Assembly (NCBI RefSeq): GCF_900114925.1
Contig: NZ_FOUR01000002.1
Location: 248,001-312,000, forward strand
Origin: Marinobacter pelagius
GTDB lineage: Bacteria > Pseudomonadota > Gammaproteobacteria > Pseudomonadales > Oleiphilaceae
DNA: 64,000 bases
Direction: 5' to 3'
Shown here: positions 38,206 through 47,801 of the stretch, one piece after another
Layout: each line of letters opens with the position of its first letter
How positions within the stretch are numbered: the first letter of the stretch is position 1
Made by a program: the position numbers and the translations under genes
The notes under the pieces: model-generated
Database searches by the model: none
What the model saw: only the letters and a program-made list of their open reading frames with translations
What the model was told of the DNA's origin: nothing

Positions 38206-39360
38206 TTAGATCTTTAACTTGAAACCAATCGCTCTGAAACTGTCCTGCAGGGACTTACTGGTTCCTTTCAGCTGTACCTTCAGACTGGAACATTCTCTTC
38301 TCACTGGATAGTCCCGGCGCAGTCGATCAAATGCGGCCCCTCTTTCTTCGGCACTTCCGTTCATGGCCAGACGCAGGCGGGCATCATCCTCTCGGGGGTC
38401 GTAACAGGCTCTGAGGGCAGTTTTGACGGCCTTATCCTCGTCTGCAGCCGAGGTAAACGAAACCTTGCTTAAAGCCGGTTCCGGGAGGAACTGGCCGGCT
38501 TTTTTGCGGATCGGCAGGCCCAGGAAGGTGCTCAGGGCCTGATAGATCATTTCAGTGCCCTGAACCTTGCCTTCCAGGCTGTAACCGGCGATGTGGGGGG
38601 TTGCCAGCCAGGCCAGTTCCACCAGTTCCGGGTCGATTTTCGGCTCCCGTTCCCAGACATCGAGGGCTACGAGGGGCGGGTTGGCTGAGGTCAGGCGCTG
38701 CTTGAGGACAGTTGTATCGATTACTTCGCCACGGCCGGCGCTGATCAGGAGTTGGTCCGAGGTGAGTCCGGCCAGTTCGCGTTCTCCGATCATGTGGAAG
38801 GTGGCGTGGGGGCTGTTCCGGGTCAGTGGAGTGTGGAGGCTGACCACGTCGCATTCCATGGCTTCTTCGAGGCTGACGAATTCCGGACCCTGTTCGCCTT
38901 CACGTTCGGCCCTGGGCGGGTCGCACAACCGGGTGTTGAAGCCGAGGCGCTCCAGCTTGGCGGCCAGTTCTCCGCCGACGTTGCCGACACCGACGATACC
39001 CACACTCAGGTCCGTCCAGTCAGTCAGACCACACCTCTCGGCATAGAGTGAAAGTACCGAAAGAACGTATTCGACAACGCTGTTGGCGTTGCAGCCCGGT
39101 GCGGCGGAGAAGCGGATGCCCTGCTCCTCCAGCCACTGCAAATCCACGTGATCGGTGCCGATGGTAGCGGTTCCGACAAAGCGGACACGGCTACCTTCGA
39201 GCAGTTCGCGGTTGACCCGGGTTACGCTCCGGACCAGCAGGATGTCGGCATCCCGCACGTCTTCGGGGCTCATGTGGCGGCCGGAGACCCGGCGGATTTC
39301 GCCCATATCTCCGAAGAAGGAGTCGAGTAACGGAATATTCTCGTCAGCTACGATCAGCAT
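38206..39360 (-). CDS. pdxB: Erythronate-4-phosphate dehydrogenase
   Basis: Oxidises 4-phosphoerythronate in the pyridoxal-phosphate pathway of gammaproteobacteria. The 384 residues form a D-2-hydroxyacid dehydrogenase. It has GVGNVGGELAAKLERLGF (NAD site near 122-139), SAGRGEVIDT with the catalytic arginine, the catalytic glutamate near 260 and LATPHIAGYSLEGK with the histidine. The PdxB-specific C-terminal dimerisation domain (about 290-384) is present, separating it from other dehydrogenases. It is convergent with htpX and lies downstream of rhlB in the same direction. Confidence 0.96.
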   Translation of the reverse strand: MLIVADENIPLLDSFFGDMGEIRRVSGRHMSPEDVRDADILLVRSVTRVNRELLEGSRVRFVGTATIGTDHVDLQWLEEQGIRFSAAPGCNANSVVEYVLSVLSLYAERCGLTDWTDLSVGIVGVGNVGGELAAKLERLGFNTRLCDPPRAEREGEQGPEFVSLEEAMECDVVSLHTPLTRNSPHATFHMIGERELAGLTSDQLLISAGRGEVIDTTVLKQRLTSANPPLVALDVWEREPKIDPELVELAWLATPHIAGYSLEGKVQGTEMIYQALSTFLGLPIRKKAGQFLPEPALSKVSFTSAADEDKAVKTALRACYDPREDDARLRLAMNGSAEERGAAFDRLRRDYPVRRECSSLKVQLKGTSKSLQDSFRAIGFKLKI

Positions 39361-39375
39361 GGTCGTCTACGTCCT

Positions 39376-40665
39376 TCAGTTCCTGCGCTGGCGCTGGGAG
39401 CCGCCGCGACCGCCCTGGGGACGTCCGCCGCCACTGCTGCGCCGGCCACCGCGCTTGCGGGTGATCGCCGGCTGTTCCAGTGGTGCTCTCAGGGTATCGT
39501 CAGGAACTTCGGTTTTCAGCTTCTGGTTAATATAGGTTTCGATCGCCGGGAGGGTGAACGAGTCGTCCTCGCCGGCCAGGCTGATGGATACGCCTTTGCT
39601 ACCCGCGCGCCCGGTCCGGCCAATGCGGTGCACGTAATCTTCCGCGTTGTCCGGCAGGTTGTAGTTGAACACGTGGGTAACGCCGTTAACGTGGATTCCC
39701 CGCCCGGCCACGTCGGTGGCGACCAGCACCTGGATATTGCCTTTCTTGAACTGGTCGAGGGTGCGCAGGCGTTTGTTCTGGGCGATCTCACCGGACATCA
39801 GGGAGACCTTGACCCCCTGGTTCTTCAGATCTTCCTCGAGATCCCGGCACTGGTCCCGGCGGTTGGCGAAGACGATGGCCTTTTCCACTTCCGGGCGTTT
39901 CAGGTAATTGACCAGGACCTGCAGCTTTTCATCCTCACCCAGCAGGTAGACGGTCTGTTCGACCCTTTCGGCGGTTTTCTGCTCAGGCTCGATTTCCACA
40001 AACTCGGCGTTGCTGGTCCACATGGATGCCAGGTTGAGTACGTCCTGGTTGAATGTGGCACTGAACAGCAGGGTCTGGCGGTCGTCCTTGGGAGTGCACT
40101 TGCGAATGATGCGTTTCACATCGGGGATGAAGCCCATGTCCAGCATCCGGTCGGCTTCATCCAGGATCAGGATGTCAATCTGGTCCAGGAAGACGTCCTG
40201 GGAACCCAGGAAGTCGATCAACCGGCCGGGGGTGGCTACCAGGATATCCACGATTTCGTTCTGGAGCTGGTCCCGCTGCTTATCGTAGTTCATGCCGCCA
40301 ACGACGGTGACAACATTGTGCCCGGTGTACTGGCACAACTGCTCGGCATCCTTTGCAATCTGCATTGCCAGCTCCCGGGTCGGCGCCAGCGCCAGTACGC
40401 GGGGCTCGGAGGCGAAGCGGTCCTTTTCGGGAATCGGTGTTTCCAGCAGGGTCTGGATGGCGGTGATCAGGAAGGCCGCGGTCTTGCCGGTGCCGGTCTG
40501 GGCCTGGCCAATCAGGTCTTCACAGGCCAGCGTCCATGGCAGTGTTTCTGCCTGGATCGGTGTGCAGTACTCGAATCCGATGGCGGAAATGGCGTCCAGC
40601 AGGCGTTTGTCGAGGTTCAGATCACTGAACTTAAGATCGCCGGTGTGTTTTGGGTCAGATGTCAT
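39376..40665 (-). CDS. rhlB: ATP-dependent RNA helicase RhlB
   Basis: A 429-residue DEAD-box helicase. Q motif at about 20-35, motif I AQTGTGKTAA, motif II LDEADRML, motif III SAT and motif VI HRIGRTGR are all present. RhlB is the degradosome helicase that works with RNase E. The C-terminal tail from about 390 is rich in Arg and Gly (RKRGGRRSSGGG, QGGRGGSQRQRRN) and probably binds RNA. Similar tails exist in RhlE, so the assignment rests on the N-terminal part (FSDLNLDKRLLDAISAIGFEYCTPIQ). It overlaps epmC as ATGA. Confidence 0.91.
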   Translation of the reverse strand: MTSDPKHTGDLKFSDLNLDKRLLDAISAIGFEYCTPIQAETLPWTLACEDLIGQAQTGTGKTAAFLITAIQTLLETPIPEKDRFASEPRVLALAPTRELAMQIAKDAEQLCQYTGHNVVTVVGGMNYDKQRDQLQNEIVDILVATPGRLIDFLGSQDVFLDQIDILILDEADRMLDMGFIPDVKRIIRKCTPKDDRQTLLFSATFNQDVLNLASMWTSNAEFVEIEPEQKTAERVEQTVYLLGEDEKLQVLVNYLKRPEVEKAIVFANRRDQCRDLEEDLKNQGVKVSLMSGEIAQNKRLRTLDQFKKGNIQVLVATDVAGRGIHVNGVTHVFNYNLPDNAEDYVHRIGRTGRAGSKGVSISLAGEDDSFTLPAIETYINQKLKTEVPDDTLRAPLEQPAITRKRGGRRSSGGGRPQGGRGGSQRQRRN

Positions 40666-41252
40666 ACAGTCTCTGTATTCCTTACTCTGTCTGAAAGCGA
40701 ATTGGGTGGAACCAGGCGTTGCACGTCCTGTTGCCAGGCGCTGTCGAAGTCCGGGGTGGTTCCGTAAAAACTCTTCAGTGAATCAAAAAATTGCTGCCCC
40801 CGGGGCGGTAACCCCTCGGCCAGGTAACGCTCGGCCTGTGCCAGGACATTGGCACGGAACTGCTGTTCGTCGCAGGCACCGTCGCCGGAGAGGTTGTCCA
40901 CGCTGATGTGAAAGCGTGTACCGGCAGCCACTGAAAACAGCCATTCCTGGGCCTGGGGTTTGACCTCAACCTGCTCAAAGGCCCGCTGTTGCTCCGGAGT
41001 GCGACCATCCGGACAGTACCAGTAGCCGTAGTCGTGAAGTGTGCGGCGATGCTCACCGGCAATACACCAATGACTTATTTCATGTAATGCACTGGCATAA
41101 TAACCGTGCGCGAACACGACCCGGGCCAGACCGGACGGTCCGTCAGCGGGCAGGTACTCGGGTTCTGAGCCGCCCTTGACCAGAATCGTCCGGAATGGCT
41201 CCCGGAACAGGTCATTGAACAGCATGATAAGATCGTTTGGACTGTGATTCAT
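40662..41252 (-). CDS. epmC: Elongation factor P hydroxylase EpmC (YfcM)
   Basis: Hydroxylates the beta-lysyl-lysine residue of translation factor EF-P. The 196 residues have the metal-binding HExxH as HEISHW (H57, H61) followed by CIAGEHRRTLHDYGYWY, the family's signature. The ATG at 41252 lies at the start of MNHSPNDLIMLFNDLF; the longer frame to 41375 would overlap the leader of dsbD. epmA and epmB are not in this window, so modification by the whole pathway is inferred. It is coupled to rhlB. Confidence 0.93.
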   Translation of the reverse strand: MNHSPNDLIMLFNDLFREPFRTILVKGGSEPEYLPADGPSGLARVVFAHGYYASALHEISHWCIAGEHRRTLHDYGYWYCPDGRTPEQQRAFEQVEVKPQAQEWLFSVAAGTRFHISVDNLSGDGACDEQQFRANVLAQAERYLAEGLPPRGQQFFDSLKSFYGTTPDFDSAWQQDVQRLVPPNSLSDRVRNTETV

Positions 41253-41380
41253 TGGATGGCTATTGTGCGACTTTAACGCATCCAATACCAGACCACCGGG
41301 AACTTTACCAGCAAGCCTGTGTCCACTGCCGTCGGAGCAGGAATCATCCATACACCTACAACCGGGAACTTGCACACCAG

Positions 41381-43294
41381 ATGACAGACCCGAGCTTTGC
41401 CGACCGCATTCACCCGACAGTCTTCACCATCGTTTTTATCCTGGCCACCTGCCTGGCCCTGTTCGCCTCCCCGGCCCATGCCCTTGGCAGTTCCGGTTCC
41501 AGCCTGTTCGGCGGCGGCAATGACTTCCTTCCGGTAGACGAGGCGCTGCCGTTCAACTACACCACAGACCAGGGCGCGGTCACCCTGGACTGGAATATCA
41601 CCCCCGGCCACTATCTTTACCAGAACCGCGTTGCTGTCAGTTCAGTCACCGACGGCGTCACGGTGGGGAATCCGTCATTCTCTTTGCAGGGCGAAACCAC
41701 CACCGACGAATTCTTTGGGGAAGTCACTGTTTTCTATGAGCCCGTGGAAGCACGCGTGCCGGTCACCCTGCCCGAAGGGGTTCGCGAGGCAACACTCGAG
41801 GTCACCTACCAGGGCTGTGCCGAAGCCGGGCTATGCTACCCGCCCCAGACCCGGGAGGTGCTGTATTACCCCGGCGGGGACGGGGATGATGCCGGCTCAG
41901 CCACGACTGCTTCATCCGGTTCAACCGCTGGTACGTCCGGATCTGCGACCTCCGGCGGGCCTGCCGGTTCCGTCGATACCAGTTCCGCCACGGGCCTTGC
42001 GGGATTCCTCTCGGAGCAGTCTGTGCTGGTCATTGCCGGCCTGTTCTTCCTGCTGGGCCTGGGCCTGACCTTTACCCCCTGTGTCCTGCCCATGGTGCCG
42101 ATCATTTCGACCCTGGTATCCGGCCATAACACCCGTACCACCGGCCACGCCCTGACGCTGTCGGGGAGCTATGTACTGGGTATGGCACTGACCTATGCCG
42201 CTGCCGGCGTGCTGACCGGATTGCTGGGGGCGAGCTTCAACCTTCAGGCCCAGCTGCAGTCCCCCTGGGTCCTGGGCATTTTTGCCACGTTGTTCGTGGT
42301 GTTTGCCCTTTCCATGTTTGACCTGTTCGAGATCCAGCTCCCGCGCTTCATCCGGGATCCCCTCAACAATGCCAGTCACAAGCTGACGGGCTCCAGGGTC
42401 GCGGGTATTTTCGGCATTGGCGCCCTGTCGGCGCTGATCGTTTCGCCCTGTGTCTCGGCCCCATTGGCGGGTAGCCTGCTGTACATTTCCACCACCCAGA
42501 ATGCGGTCACCGGTGGTATCGCCCTGTTCGCGCTCGGTCTGGGCATGGGTGTCCCGCTGATCCTGGTTGCGGTGGGCGGGCGCAAGCTGTTGCCCACTAC
42601 CGGTCACTGGATGACTGCAGTCAAACACTTCTACGGGGTCATGCTGCTGGCGGTGGCTATCTGGCTGGTAGAGCGGCTGGTTCCGGCCTGGCTGGCACTG
42701 ACTCTCTGGGGCCTGCTGGTCGCCATCACGGGGGTTCAGCTTGGTGCCTTTGATGCTGCCAAGGCCGGCTGGCAGCGGACCCGCAAGGGGCTGGGGCTGG
42801 TGATGTTTTCCTACGGCCTGGCACTGCTTGCCGGCGCCGTCGGTGGCGCCAGTGATCCGCTTAAACCCCTCGCCCCTTTCACCGTGGCGTCGTCCGCGCC
42901 TGCCGGTGAGGCTGCCGGCAGCCATGCCGAGTTCCAGAGGGTCGAGGAGCCGGCGGAGATCCGCAGGCTGCTGCAGGCCGCCCGGGACCGGAATCAACCG
43001 GTCATGCTCGATTTCTACGCGGACTGGTGTATTTCCTGCAAAGTCATGGAGCGCAATGTCTTCAGTGATGCCCAGGTTGGCCAGGCCCTGTCATCCTATA
43101 CGCTGCTGCAGATCGACATGACCCGGAACACGCCCGAGCAGCAGGCCCTGCTGGACGAACTCGGCCTGTTCGGTCCACCGGCAATCCTGTTCTACCAGGG
43201 CAACGGTGAGGAACTCCGGGACCGGCGAATCCTCGGCGAGATGGACAAGCGGGAGTTCCTGACCCACCTCGGCGGGTTACCGGTCCGTACCTGA
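41381..43294 (+). CDS. dsbD: Thiol:disulfide interchange protein DsbD
   Basis: Moves electrons from cytoplasmic thioredoxin to periplasmic DsbC, DsbG and cytochrome c maturation proteins. The 637 residues have a signal-like helix (about 13-34), the N-terminal alpha domain with the C pair in GCAEAGLCYPP, eight membrane helices with cysteines in FTPCVLPM and VSPCVSAPL, and a C-terminal thioredoxin domain with DWCISCK near 556. A Gly/Ser/Thr-rich linker lies near 170-200. The ATG at 41381 precedes the signal peptide; the longer frame is less likely. Confidence 0.97.
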   Translation: MTDPSFADRIHPTVFTIVFILATCLALFASPAHALGSSGSSLFGGGNDFLPVDEALPFNYTTDQGAVTLDWNITPGHYLYQNRVAVSSVTDGVTVGNPSFSLQGETTTDEFFGEVTVFYEPVEARVPVTLPEGVREATLEVTYQGCAEAGLCYPPQTREVLYYPGGDGDDAGSATTASSGSTAGTSGSATSGGPAGSVDTSSATGLAGFLSEQSVLVIAGLFFLLGLGLTFTPCVLPMVPIISTLVSGHNTRTTGHALTLSGSYVLGMALTYAAAGVLTGLLGASFNLQAQLQSPWVLGIFATLFVVFALSMFDLFEIQLPRFIRDPLNNASHKLTGSRVAGIFGIGALSALIVSPCVSAPLAGSLLYISTTQNAVTGGIALFALGLGMGVPLILVAVGGRKLLPTTGHWMTAVKHFYGVMLLAVAIWLVERLVPAWLALTLWGLLVAITGVQLGAFDAAKAGWQRTRKGLGLVMFSYGLALLAGAVGGASDPLKPLAPFTVASSAPAGEAAGSHAEFQRVEEPAEIRRLLQAARDRNQPVMLDFYADWCISCKVMERNVFSDAQVGQALSSYTLLQIDMTRNTPEQQALLDELGLFGPPAILFYQGNGEELRDRRILGEMDKREFLTHLGGLPVRT

Positions 43295-43307
43295 TGATGG
43301 CCTGATA

Positions 43308-43547
43308 TCACCCGCCACGACGGATCAGATAGACAAATTCCCCCTTCTGTTCCTCCTGGCTGAGTAGTTCGTGGCCGAGGAACTGGCAGAAACGGGGAAT
43401 ATCCCGGGTGGTGGACGGATCGGTCGCCACCACCCGCAACACACCGCCTGGCTCTACATCATGGATGCGATTGTGGAGCATCATCACCGGCTCCGGACAG
43501 AACAGGCCCCGGGCATCAAGTTCCGCGTCAAATTCGCTGGCCGTCAA
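43308..43547 (-). CDS. tusA: TusA-family sulfurtransferase
   Basis: A 79-residue sulfur carrier. The catalytic cysteine is in [11 protein letters not shown] (CPEP motif). TusA hands persulfide sulfur to TusBCD and finally MnmA, which is in this window. Other SirA/TusA paralogues exist in many genomes, so the exact role needs tusBCD evidence. The start is TTG with GGAG eight bases upstream. It is convergent with dsbD, 13 bases away. Confidence 0.9.
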   Translation of the reverse strand: MTASEFDAELDARGLFCPEPVMMLHNRIHDVEPGGVLRVVATDPSTTRDIPRFCQFLGHELLSQEEQKGEFVYLIRRGG

Positions 43548-43634
43548 ACGATCACTCCTTCTGGTTAAGCTGATTTTTCAGGAATACGTGCTAAATTCCT
43601 GTTTATAGCAGGTAAAAATATACGGAGGAAAACC

Positions 43635-43925
43635 ATGATACGGGTTTTGATCGAACGCCACATCGCCGAGTCCCTGGAAGACGCCTATGAGCAACGGGCC
43701 CGACTGGTGTTGCAGCAGGCAGTGGCGGCGCCGGGTTTCATCTCCGGCGAGACCCTGGTCGACAGCCACGACCCCAATCATCGGATCACGCTTGCCAACT
43801 GGCGGTCCGAAGCCGACTGGGACCGCTGGTACCACTCCCAGGAGCGCCGGGACCTGATGGCAGAGCTCATCCCGATGATGGACAAGGAAGAGGCCATCAC
43901 GGTGCTGCAGCAGAACGCGATCTGA
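43635..43925 (+). CDS. Antibiotic-biosynthesis-monooxygenase (ABM) domain protein
   Basis: A 96-residue ferredoxin-like alpha+beta barrel protein with the ABM pattern: VLIERHIAESLEDAYEQRARLV, PGFISGETLVDSHDPNHRI and WRSEADWDRWYHSQERRDLM. Related proteins act as quinol or heme oxygenases or as general stress proteins. Its substrate is unknown. Located between the tusA-like gene and rlmM. It has its own start with GGAGGA eight bases upstream. Confidence 0.9.
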   Translation: MIRVLIERHIAESLEDAYEQRARLVLQQAVAAPGFISGETLVDSHDPNHRITLANWRSEADWDRWYHSQERRDLMAELIPMMDKEEAITVLQQNAI

Positions 43926-43955
43926 TTTCGTCTGATCGCTTCTGGTTGCTTCAGA

Positions 43956-45029
43956 TCAGCCAGTGCGCTCGATAAAACAGGTGATCTCTTCTCTATCATG
44001 ATACAGGTGGCGGGCACGCAGTCGGAAGCCGACGCCTGCCTGCTCCAATCCCTGCTCGATGATCTCCCGGCAGATCAGCCACTCCTCGTAGCGCTTCTTC
44101 ATGGGCAATTTCAGGTTGAACACGGTGAACCGGCATAACCCGGAGCCGACCCAATCCACCGCCAGACGCGCTGTCTTTCTTGGCTGATCCACGATATCGC
44201 AGACCATCCAGTCGATTCCGCGCTTCGGCCGCCAGCTGTATCCGTCAGCACGCACATGCTCAACCTGACCGGAAGCCATCAGGTCCGGATCCATGGGGCC
44301 GTTGTCGACCGCGGTCACCAGCATGCCCTGTCGCACCAGTTGCCAGGTCCAGCCACCGGGCGCGGCACCAAGGTCAGCGGCTTTCTTTCCACCCCCCAGG
44401 TAATCCAGCTCCTGTTCAGGGGGCAGGAACACCTTCCAGGCCTCTTCCAGCTTCAGCGCCGAGCGACTCGGAGCAGATGCCGGCAGCCGAAGCCGCGGAA
44501 TGCCGCCGACGAACCGGGCCCGGTTATCCCGCAGGCTATACCCGACCACCGCCTGGCTGAAATCCGGCAGAAAGATCTCCAACCGGGCGAGGGTGTCTGC
44601 CTCCACAGCCTGCAGCAGTCCCGCGCCGCGCAGCCCCTTGGACAGTGGCGCCACCCATTTGCGGGCGAAGTTGCCCAGGTCTTTGTCGACGTTGTTCTCC
44701 GGTAAACGGATTTCCACCCGTGCGCACTCCGGCATGCCTCCCTCAAGCTGCCGAAGGCCTGAAATCACCGCTCCAACCCGGTCTTCCGCCGGCAGCTCCA
44801 GCCGGCCAAGGACCACCAGCCAGTCCCGGACAAACACCAGATTCTCCAGACTGACCCTGGCCAACAACTCTTCCGCCGGCTCCGGTCCGGGCAGGGAGAA
44901 CCAGACAATGCCCTCGCCCCTGGCCGGTTCAAAAAAACCGTACAAGCCGGATTCCATCGCGAAATCGGTGAGTTCACGTCCGGCCTCTGCCTCGAAGCCG
45001 GGCCTACAGAATGCAAGAATCTGTTCCAT
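43956..45029 (-). CDS. rlmM: 23S rRNA C2498 2'-O-ribose methyltransferase
   Basis: Methylates C2498 of 23S rRNA with SAM. The 357 residues have an N-terminal THUMP-like domain and a Rossmann methyltransferase domain with AADLGAAPGGWTWQL near 214-228 and MVCDIVDQPRK near 271. Catalytic lysines of the family are in LKLPMKKRYEEW. It is divergent from a diguanylate cyclase across a 112-bp gap. Confidence 0.95.
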   Translation of the reverse strand: MEQILAFCRPGFEAEAGRELTDFAMESGLYGFFEPARGEGIVWFSLPGPEPAEELLARVSLENLVFVRDWLVVLGRLELPAEDRVGAVISGLRQLEGGMPECARVEIRLPENNVDKDLGNFARKWVAPLSKGLRGAGLLQAVEADTLARLEIFLPDFSQAVVGYSLRDNRARFVGGIPRLRLPASAPSRSALKLEEAWKVFLPPEQELDYLGGGKKAADLGAAPGGWTWQLVRQGMLVTAVDNGPMDPDLMASGQVEHVRADGYSWRPKRGIDWMVCDIVDQPRKTARLAVDWVGSGLCRFTVFNLKLPMKKRYEEWLICREIIEQGLEQAGVGFRLRARHLYHDREEITCFIERTG

Positions 45030-45073
45030 GTTGCCCCTGTGGCGGATTCCGGACCGAAACCCGCAAATTTGAA

Positions 45074-45086
45074 ACTGTTTAACAGT
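45074..45086. repeat. 13-bp palindrome in the rlmM/cyclase divergent gap
   Basis: ACTGTT-T-AACAGT is a perfect inverted repeat with a single central base. The imperfect repeat GTGTA-7-TACAC lies nearby. Either could be an operator for the cyclase gene; both may be chance. Confidence 0.3.
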
Positions 45087-45141
45087 GAAACTTGTGTACG
45101 TTGGCTACACTTCCAGCTCACTTTCTTGCTGGAAACCCTGA

Positions 45142-47007
45142 ATGCCACTCCTGACCCGGCTGATGTCTGCGGCCATGATCTGCTGCCTGTCTGCCCTGGC
45201 CTGGGCCGATCAGCCCGGAGCTGCGGGTCAGTGCCCCGTACTGGACGTCGCAGATGACAGTGCCCGGCACCACCTGATGGACTATGTCTGCTACCACAGC
45301 GCCGAGCCGGACGACGCCGCCCACCGGGCCACATCACCGCAGGAACTGCCGGAATCACTGGCGTGGACACCGGCTGACGGCCATGACCTGGTGTTCAGCC
45401 ATACCCAATCCGTCTACTGGCTGAAGCTGCAACTGAACAATAGCGGTTCAACCCGCGGGCTCTGGTACCTCAAGCTGGATTATCCCCTGCTGGATGAGGT
45501 CACATTCTGGACTTCCACCGGCAATGGCACCAGCCGGAAACTGGCAACCGGCGACCAATACCCGTTTGCGTCCAGGGGCATAGATTATCGGTATTTCCTG
45601 CTGCCCGTCACCCTCGGGGCCCAGGAGCCGCTCCAGGTCACGATCCGCATCCGCAGCAGTGGCGCACTCAACGTACCCCTGTCCCTGGAAACCCCGGCCG
45701 AGGTGATCGCCACCAGCAATGACCTGACCCTGACCCACGGCCTCTTCTATGGGGCGCTGGCGATCTTTGCCGCCTTCAATCTGCTGCTATTCTTCAGTTC
45801 CAGAACCGTCTACTACTTCTACAACGCCTTTTATATGGGCGCGATGGGCCTGTTCCTGTTCGCCATGGGCGGTTTTGCCAACCAGTATTTCTGGCCCGAG
45901 AGCGCGGGTTTCGCCAACACCTCCATTCCTCTGGCCCTGGGGCTCTGCGCCCTGGCGATGACCCTGTTCGGCCGGTCATTCCTGGAGGTCAGGCCGGATA
46001 CGCTGGCCAACACCACTCTCAAGGCCCAGGCCTGGTTCTGTATCGTCTTTCTGGCCCTCACTTTCATCCTGCCCTACAACAAGACGATCATCCTGAACAC
46101 GGTTCTGGCGCTGAGCGTCATCGCCAGCCTGCTGATCTCGGCGGGTATCCGCTGGCGCCAGGGCTATCAACCCGCCATCTGGTACCTGCTGTCCTGGATG
46201 GTGATGCTGGCCGGCGCCCTTATCTATGCGCTCGCGGCTTTCGGCCATCTTGCCGATTTCCTGGCCCGGGAGTCCCTGATGCAGGTAACCATCGGCGGCC
46301 AGGTCATTCTGCTCAACTACGCCATGGTCCAGCGCTGGCGCCTGCTGAACCAGAAACTTCTGGAGGTGGAGCACAAGGCCCGCACCCAGCTGGAATTCAA
46401 GGTGCACGAACGCACCTCTCAACTGCGCAACGCCATGCGGGAACTGGAGAAAGCCAACCGGAAACTCGCGGCCCTGAGCCTGAACGATCCGCTGACCGGC
46501 CTGTATAACCGCCGGCATCTGGATAACATCCTCCCGGAGCTCTGTGCCGAGGCCCGACGAACCGGCCAACCCCTGACCCTTGCCCTGATCGATGCCGACC
46601 GGTTCAAGGCCGTAAACGACACCTGGGGCCATGGTTTCGGGGACACCTGCCTGCAGCTGATTGCCGACATCCTCTCGCGTCATGTGAAGCGGCCAAGGGA
46701 TATCGCCATCCGTTTTGGCGGCGAGGAGTTTGCCGTACTGTTACCCGGCGCCGACATAGAGGGCGCTCGCAAGGTATGCCAGGCGATACTGGATGATCTG
46801 AGGAACACGCCGCTGGACACTCCGGACGGCCGAACCCTGAACATGACCCTGAGCGCCGGCGTCGCGCAGCTGGCCACCCCTGAGGACCAGTGCGCTCTGT
46901 TCCAACGCGCCGACGATGCGCTGTATCAGGCCAAGGCCTCCGGGCGTGACCGGGTAGAGATCGCAGAGCCGGAATTCAGTGATTGGGGCGCACCCGCGAC
47001 TCAATAA
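45142..47007 (+). CDS. 7TM-DISM membrane diguanylate cyclase
   Basis: A 621-residue membrane protein making the second messenger c-di-GMP. Order: signal peptide (1-22), periplasmic 7TMR-DISMED2 sensing domain (about 60-185), seven membrane helices (about 195-400), coiled coil near 405-440, then a GGDEF domain at about 445-610. The catalytic loop is GGEEF in IRFGGEEFAVLL. The inhibitory I-site RxxD is present as RPRD, five residues upstream, so feedback inhibition is expected. The domain resembles those of carbohydrate- or small-molecule-sensing cyclases. Its 3' end overlaps the convergent hydrolase by 32 bases. Confidence 0.94.
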   Translation: MPLLTRLMSAAMICCLSALAWADQPGAAGQCPVLDVADDSARHHLMDYVCYHSAEPDDAAHRATSPQELPESLAWTPADGHDLVFSHTQSVYWLKLQLNNSGSTRGLWYLKLDYPLLDEVTFWTSTGNGTSRKLATGDQYPFASRGIDYRYFLLPVTLGAQEPLQVTIRIRSSGALNVPLSLETPAEVIATSNDLTLTHGLFYGALAIFAAFNLLLFFSSRTVYYFYNAFYMGAMGLFLFAMGGFANQYFWPESAGFANTSIPLALGLCALAMTLFGRSFLEVRPDTLANTTLKAQAWFCIVFLALTFILPYNKTIILNTVLALSVIASLLISAGIRWRQGYQPAIWYLLSWMVMLAGALIYALAAFGHLADFLARESLMQVTIGGQVILLNYAMVQRWRLLNQKLLEVEHKARTQLEFKVHERTSQLRNAMRELEKANRKLAALSLNDPLTGLYNRRHLDNILPELCAEARRTGQPLTLALIDADRFKAVNDTWGHGFGDTCLQLIADILSRHVKRPRDIAIRFGGEEFAVLLPGADIEGARKVCQAILDDLRNTPLDTPDGRTLNMTLSAGVAQLATPEDQCALFQRADDALYQAKASGRDRVEIAEPEFSDWGAPATQ

Positions 47008-47629
47008 AAGCGCGGACCTGACGGGCGGCCTCTTTGATCAGGTCCTGTCGGGTTTCAGCCTGACGGGCCAGCGGCTGGAAGTCGTGGTTCCCGCCCTCCA
47101 GCCACACCAGCTGGCAGGCGCCGAGCTCCCTTCTACGCTCATTTACCTCATCGGGTTTGCCAAACGGATCCCGGGTGCCCTGTATCACCAATATTGGGCA
47201 GTCAATCCGGGGGAAATGGTCGACGCGCCAGTTGTCCGGTTTGCCCGGAGGATGAAACGGATAACCGAAACACACGACCCCGTCGATACCGGTCTCTTCC
47301 GCTGCCAGGAGGCTGGCCATTCGTCCGCCCATGGATTTGCCACCGATGAGAACCGGGCACGCTTCGCCCACCTCCGCCCGGATCCGGACAAGCACATCCC
47401 GAAAACTCTCGAGAAGTCGTGGCTGCCGATCCGGTGGTCGTTTCTTCCCATCCTGCCGGCGCTTCTGCATATAGGGGAACTCGAACCGCACCGACGCGAC
47501 TTCTTCGGCATCGAGCGCTGCGGCCAGTTCTTCCATGAATGGAGAGTCAGCCGGTGCGCCGGCACCATGGGCCAGAATCAGTACGACTTTCGGCTGATTT
47601 TCGTAGTAATTGCTCTTAATCAATTCCAC
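46976..47629 (-). CDS. Alpha/beta hydrolase, KANL3/Tex30-like
   Basis: A hydrolase of about 217 residues of the Tex30/dienelactone-like family. The nucleophile elbow is GGKSMGGRMAS, the oxyanion loop is LAHGAGAPAD and the catalytic histidine is in GGNHDFQ. The aspartate is near RDPFGKPD. The start GTG at 47629 has GAGG eight bases upstream; TTG at 47680 and ATG at 47662 are weaker choices. The substrate is unknown. The gene is convergent with the cyclase and divergent from ccoN. Confidence 0.88.
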   Translation of the reverse strand: MELIKSNYYENQPKVVLILAHGAGAPADSPFMEELAAALDAEEVASVRFEFPYMQKRRQDGKKRPPDRQPRLLESFRDVLVRIRAEVGEACPVLIGGKSMGGRMASLLAAEETGIDGVVCFGYPFHPPGKPDNWRVDHFPRIDCPILVIQGTRDPFGKPDEVNERRRELGACQLVWLEGGNHDFQPLARQAETRQDLIKEAARQVRAFIESRVRPNH

Positions 47630-47765
47630 TGAATTCACCTCTGTCAAATCAGGGGCTATCATACCCAGAGCAAGCAGCAATTACCCGGGGCGCACTTCCC
47701 TCTTCGCGAATGATTCACATGCTCGCCATGTCGCTGATTTCGGTGAATTTGACGGATATCAGGAG

Positions 47766-47779
47766 TTGACCTGAGTCAT
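47766..47779 (+). promoter_or_regulatory. ccoN: FNR/ANR-type box upstream of ccoN
   Basis: TTGAC-CTGA-GTCAT fits the two-fold symmetric FNR/ANR site, matching TTGAC-N4-GTCAA at nine of ten positions. Its centre, 47772.5, is 41.5 bases from the start site predicted by the -10 at 47802-47807. This is the class II activator position. Low-oxygen induction of ccoNOQP by FNR or ANR is well known. Confidence 0.7.
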
Positions 47780-47801
47780 TGCAAACAGCTAATGGTTTCT
47801 C

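Noticed and set aside
45074..45086. LexA box at the rlmM-cyclase gap
   Set aside because: CTGT and ACAG are present but only three bases apart; LexA needs eight.
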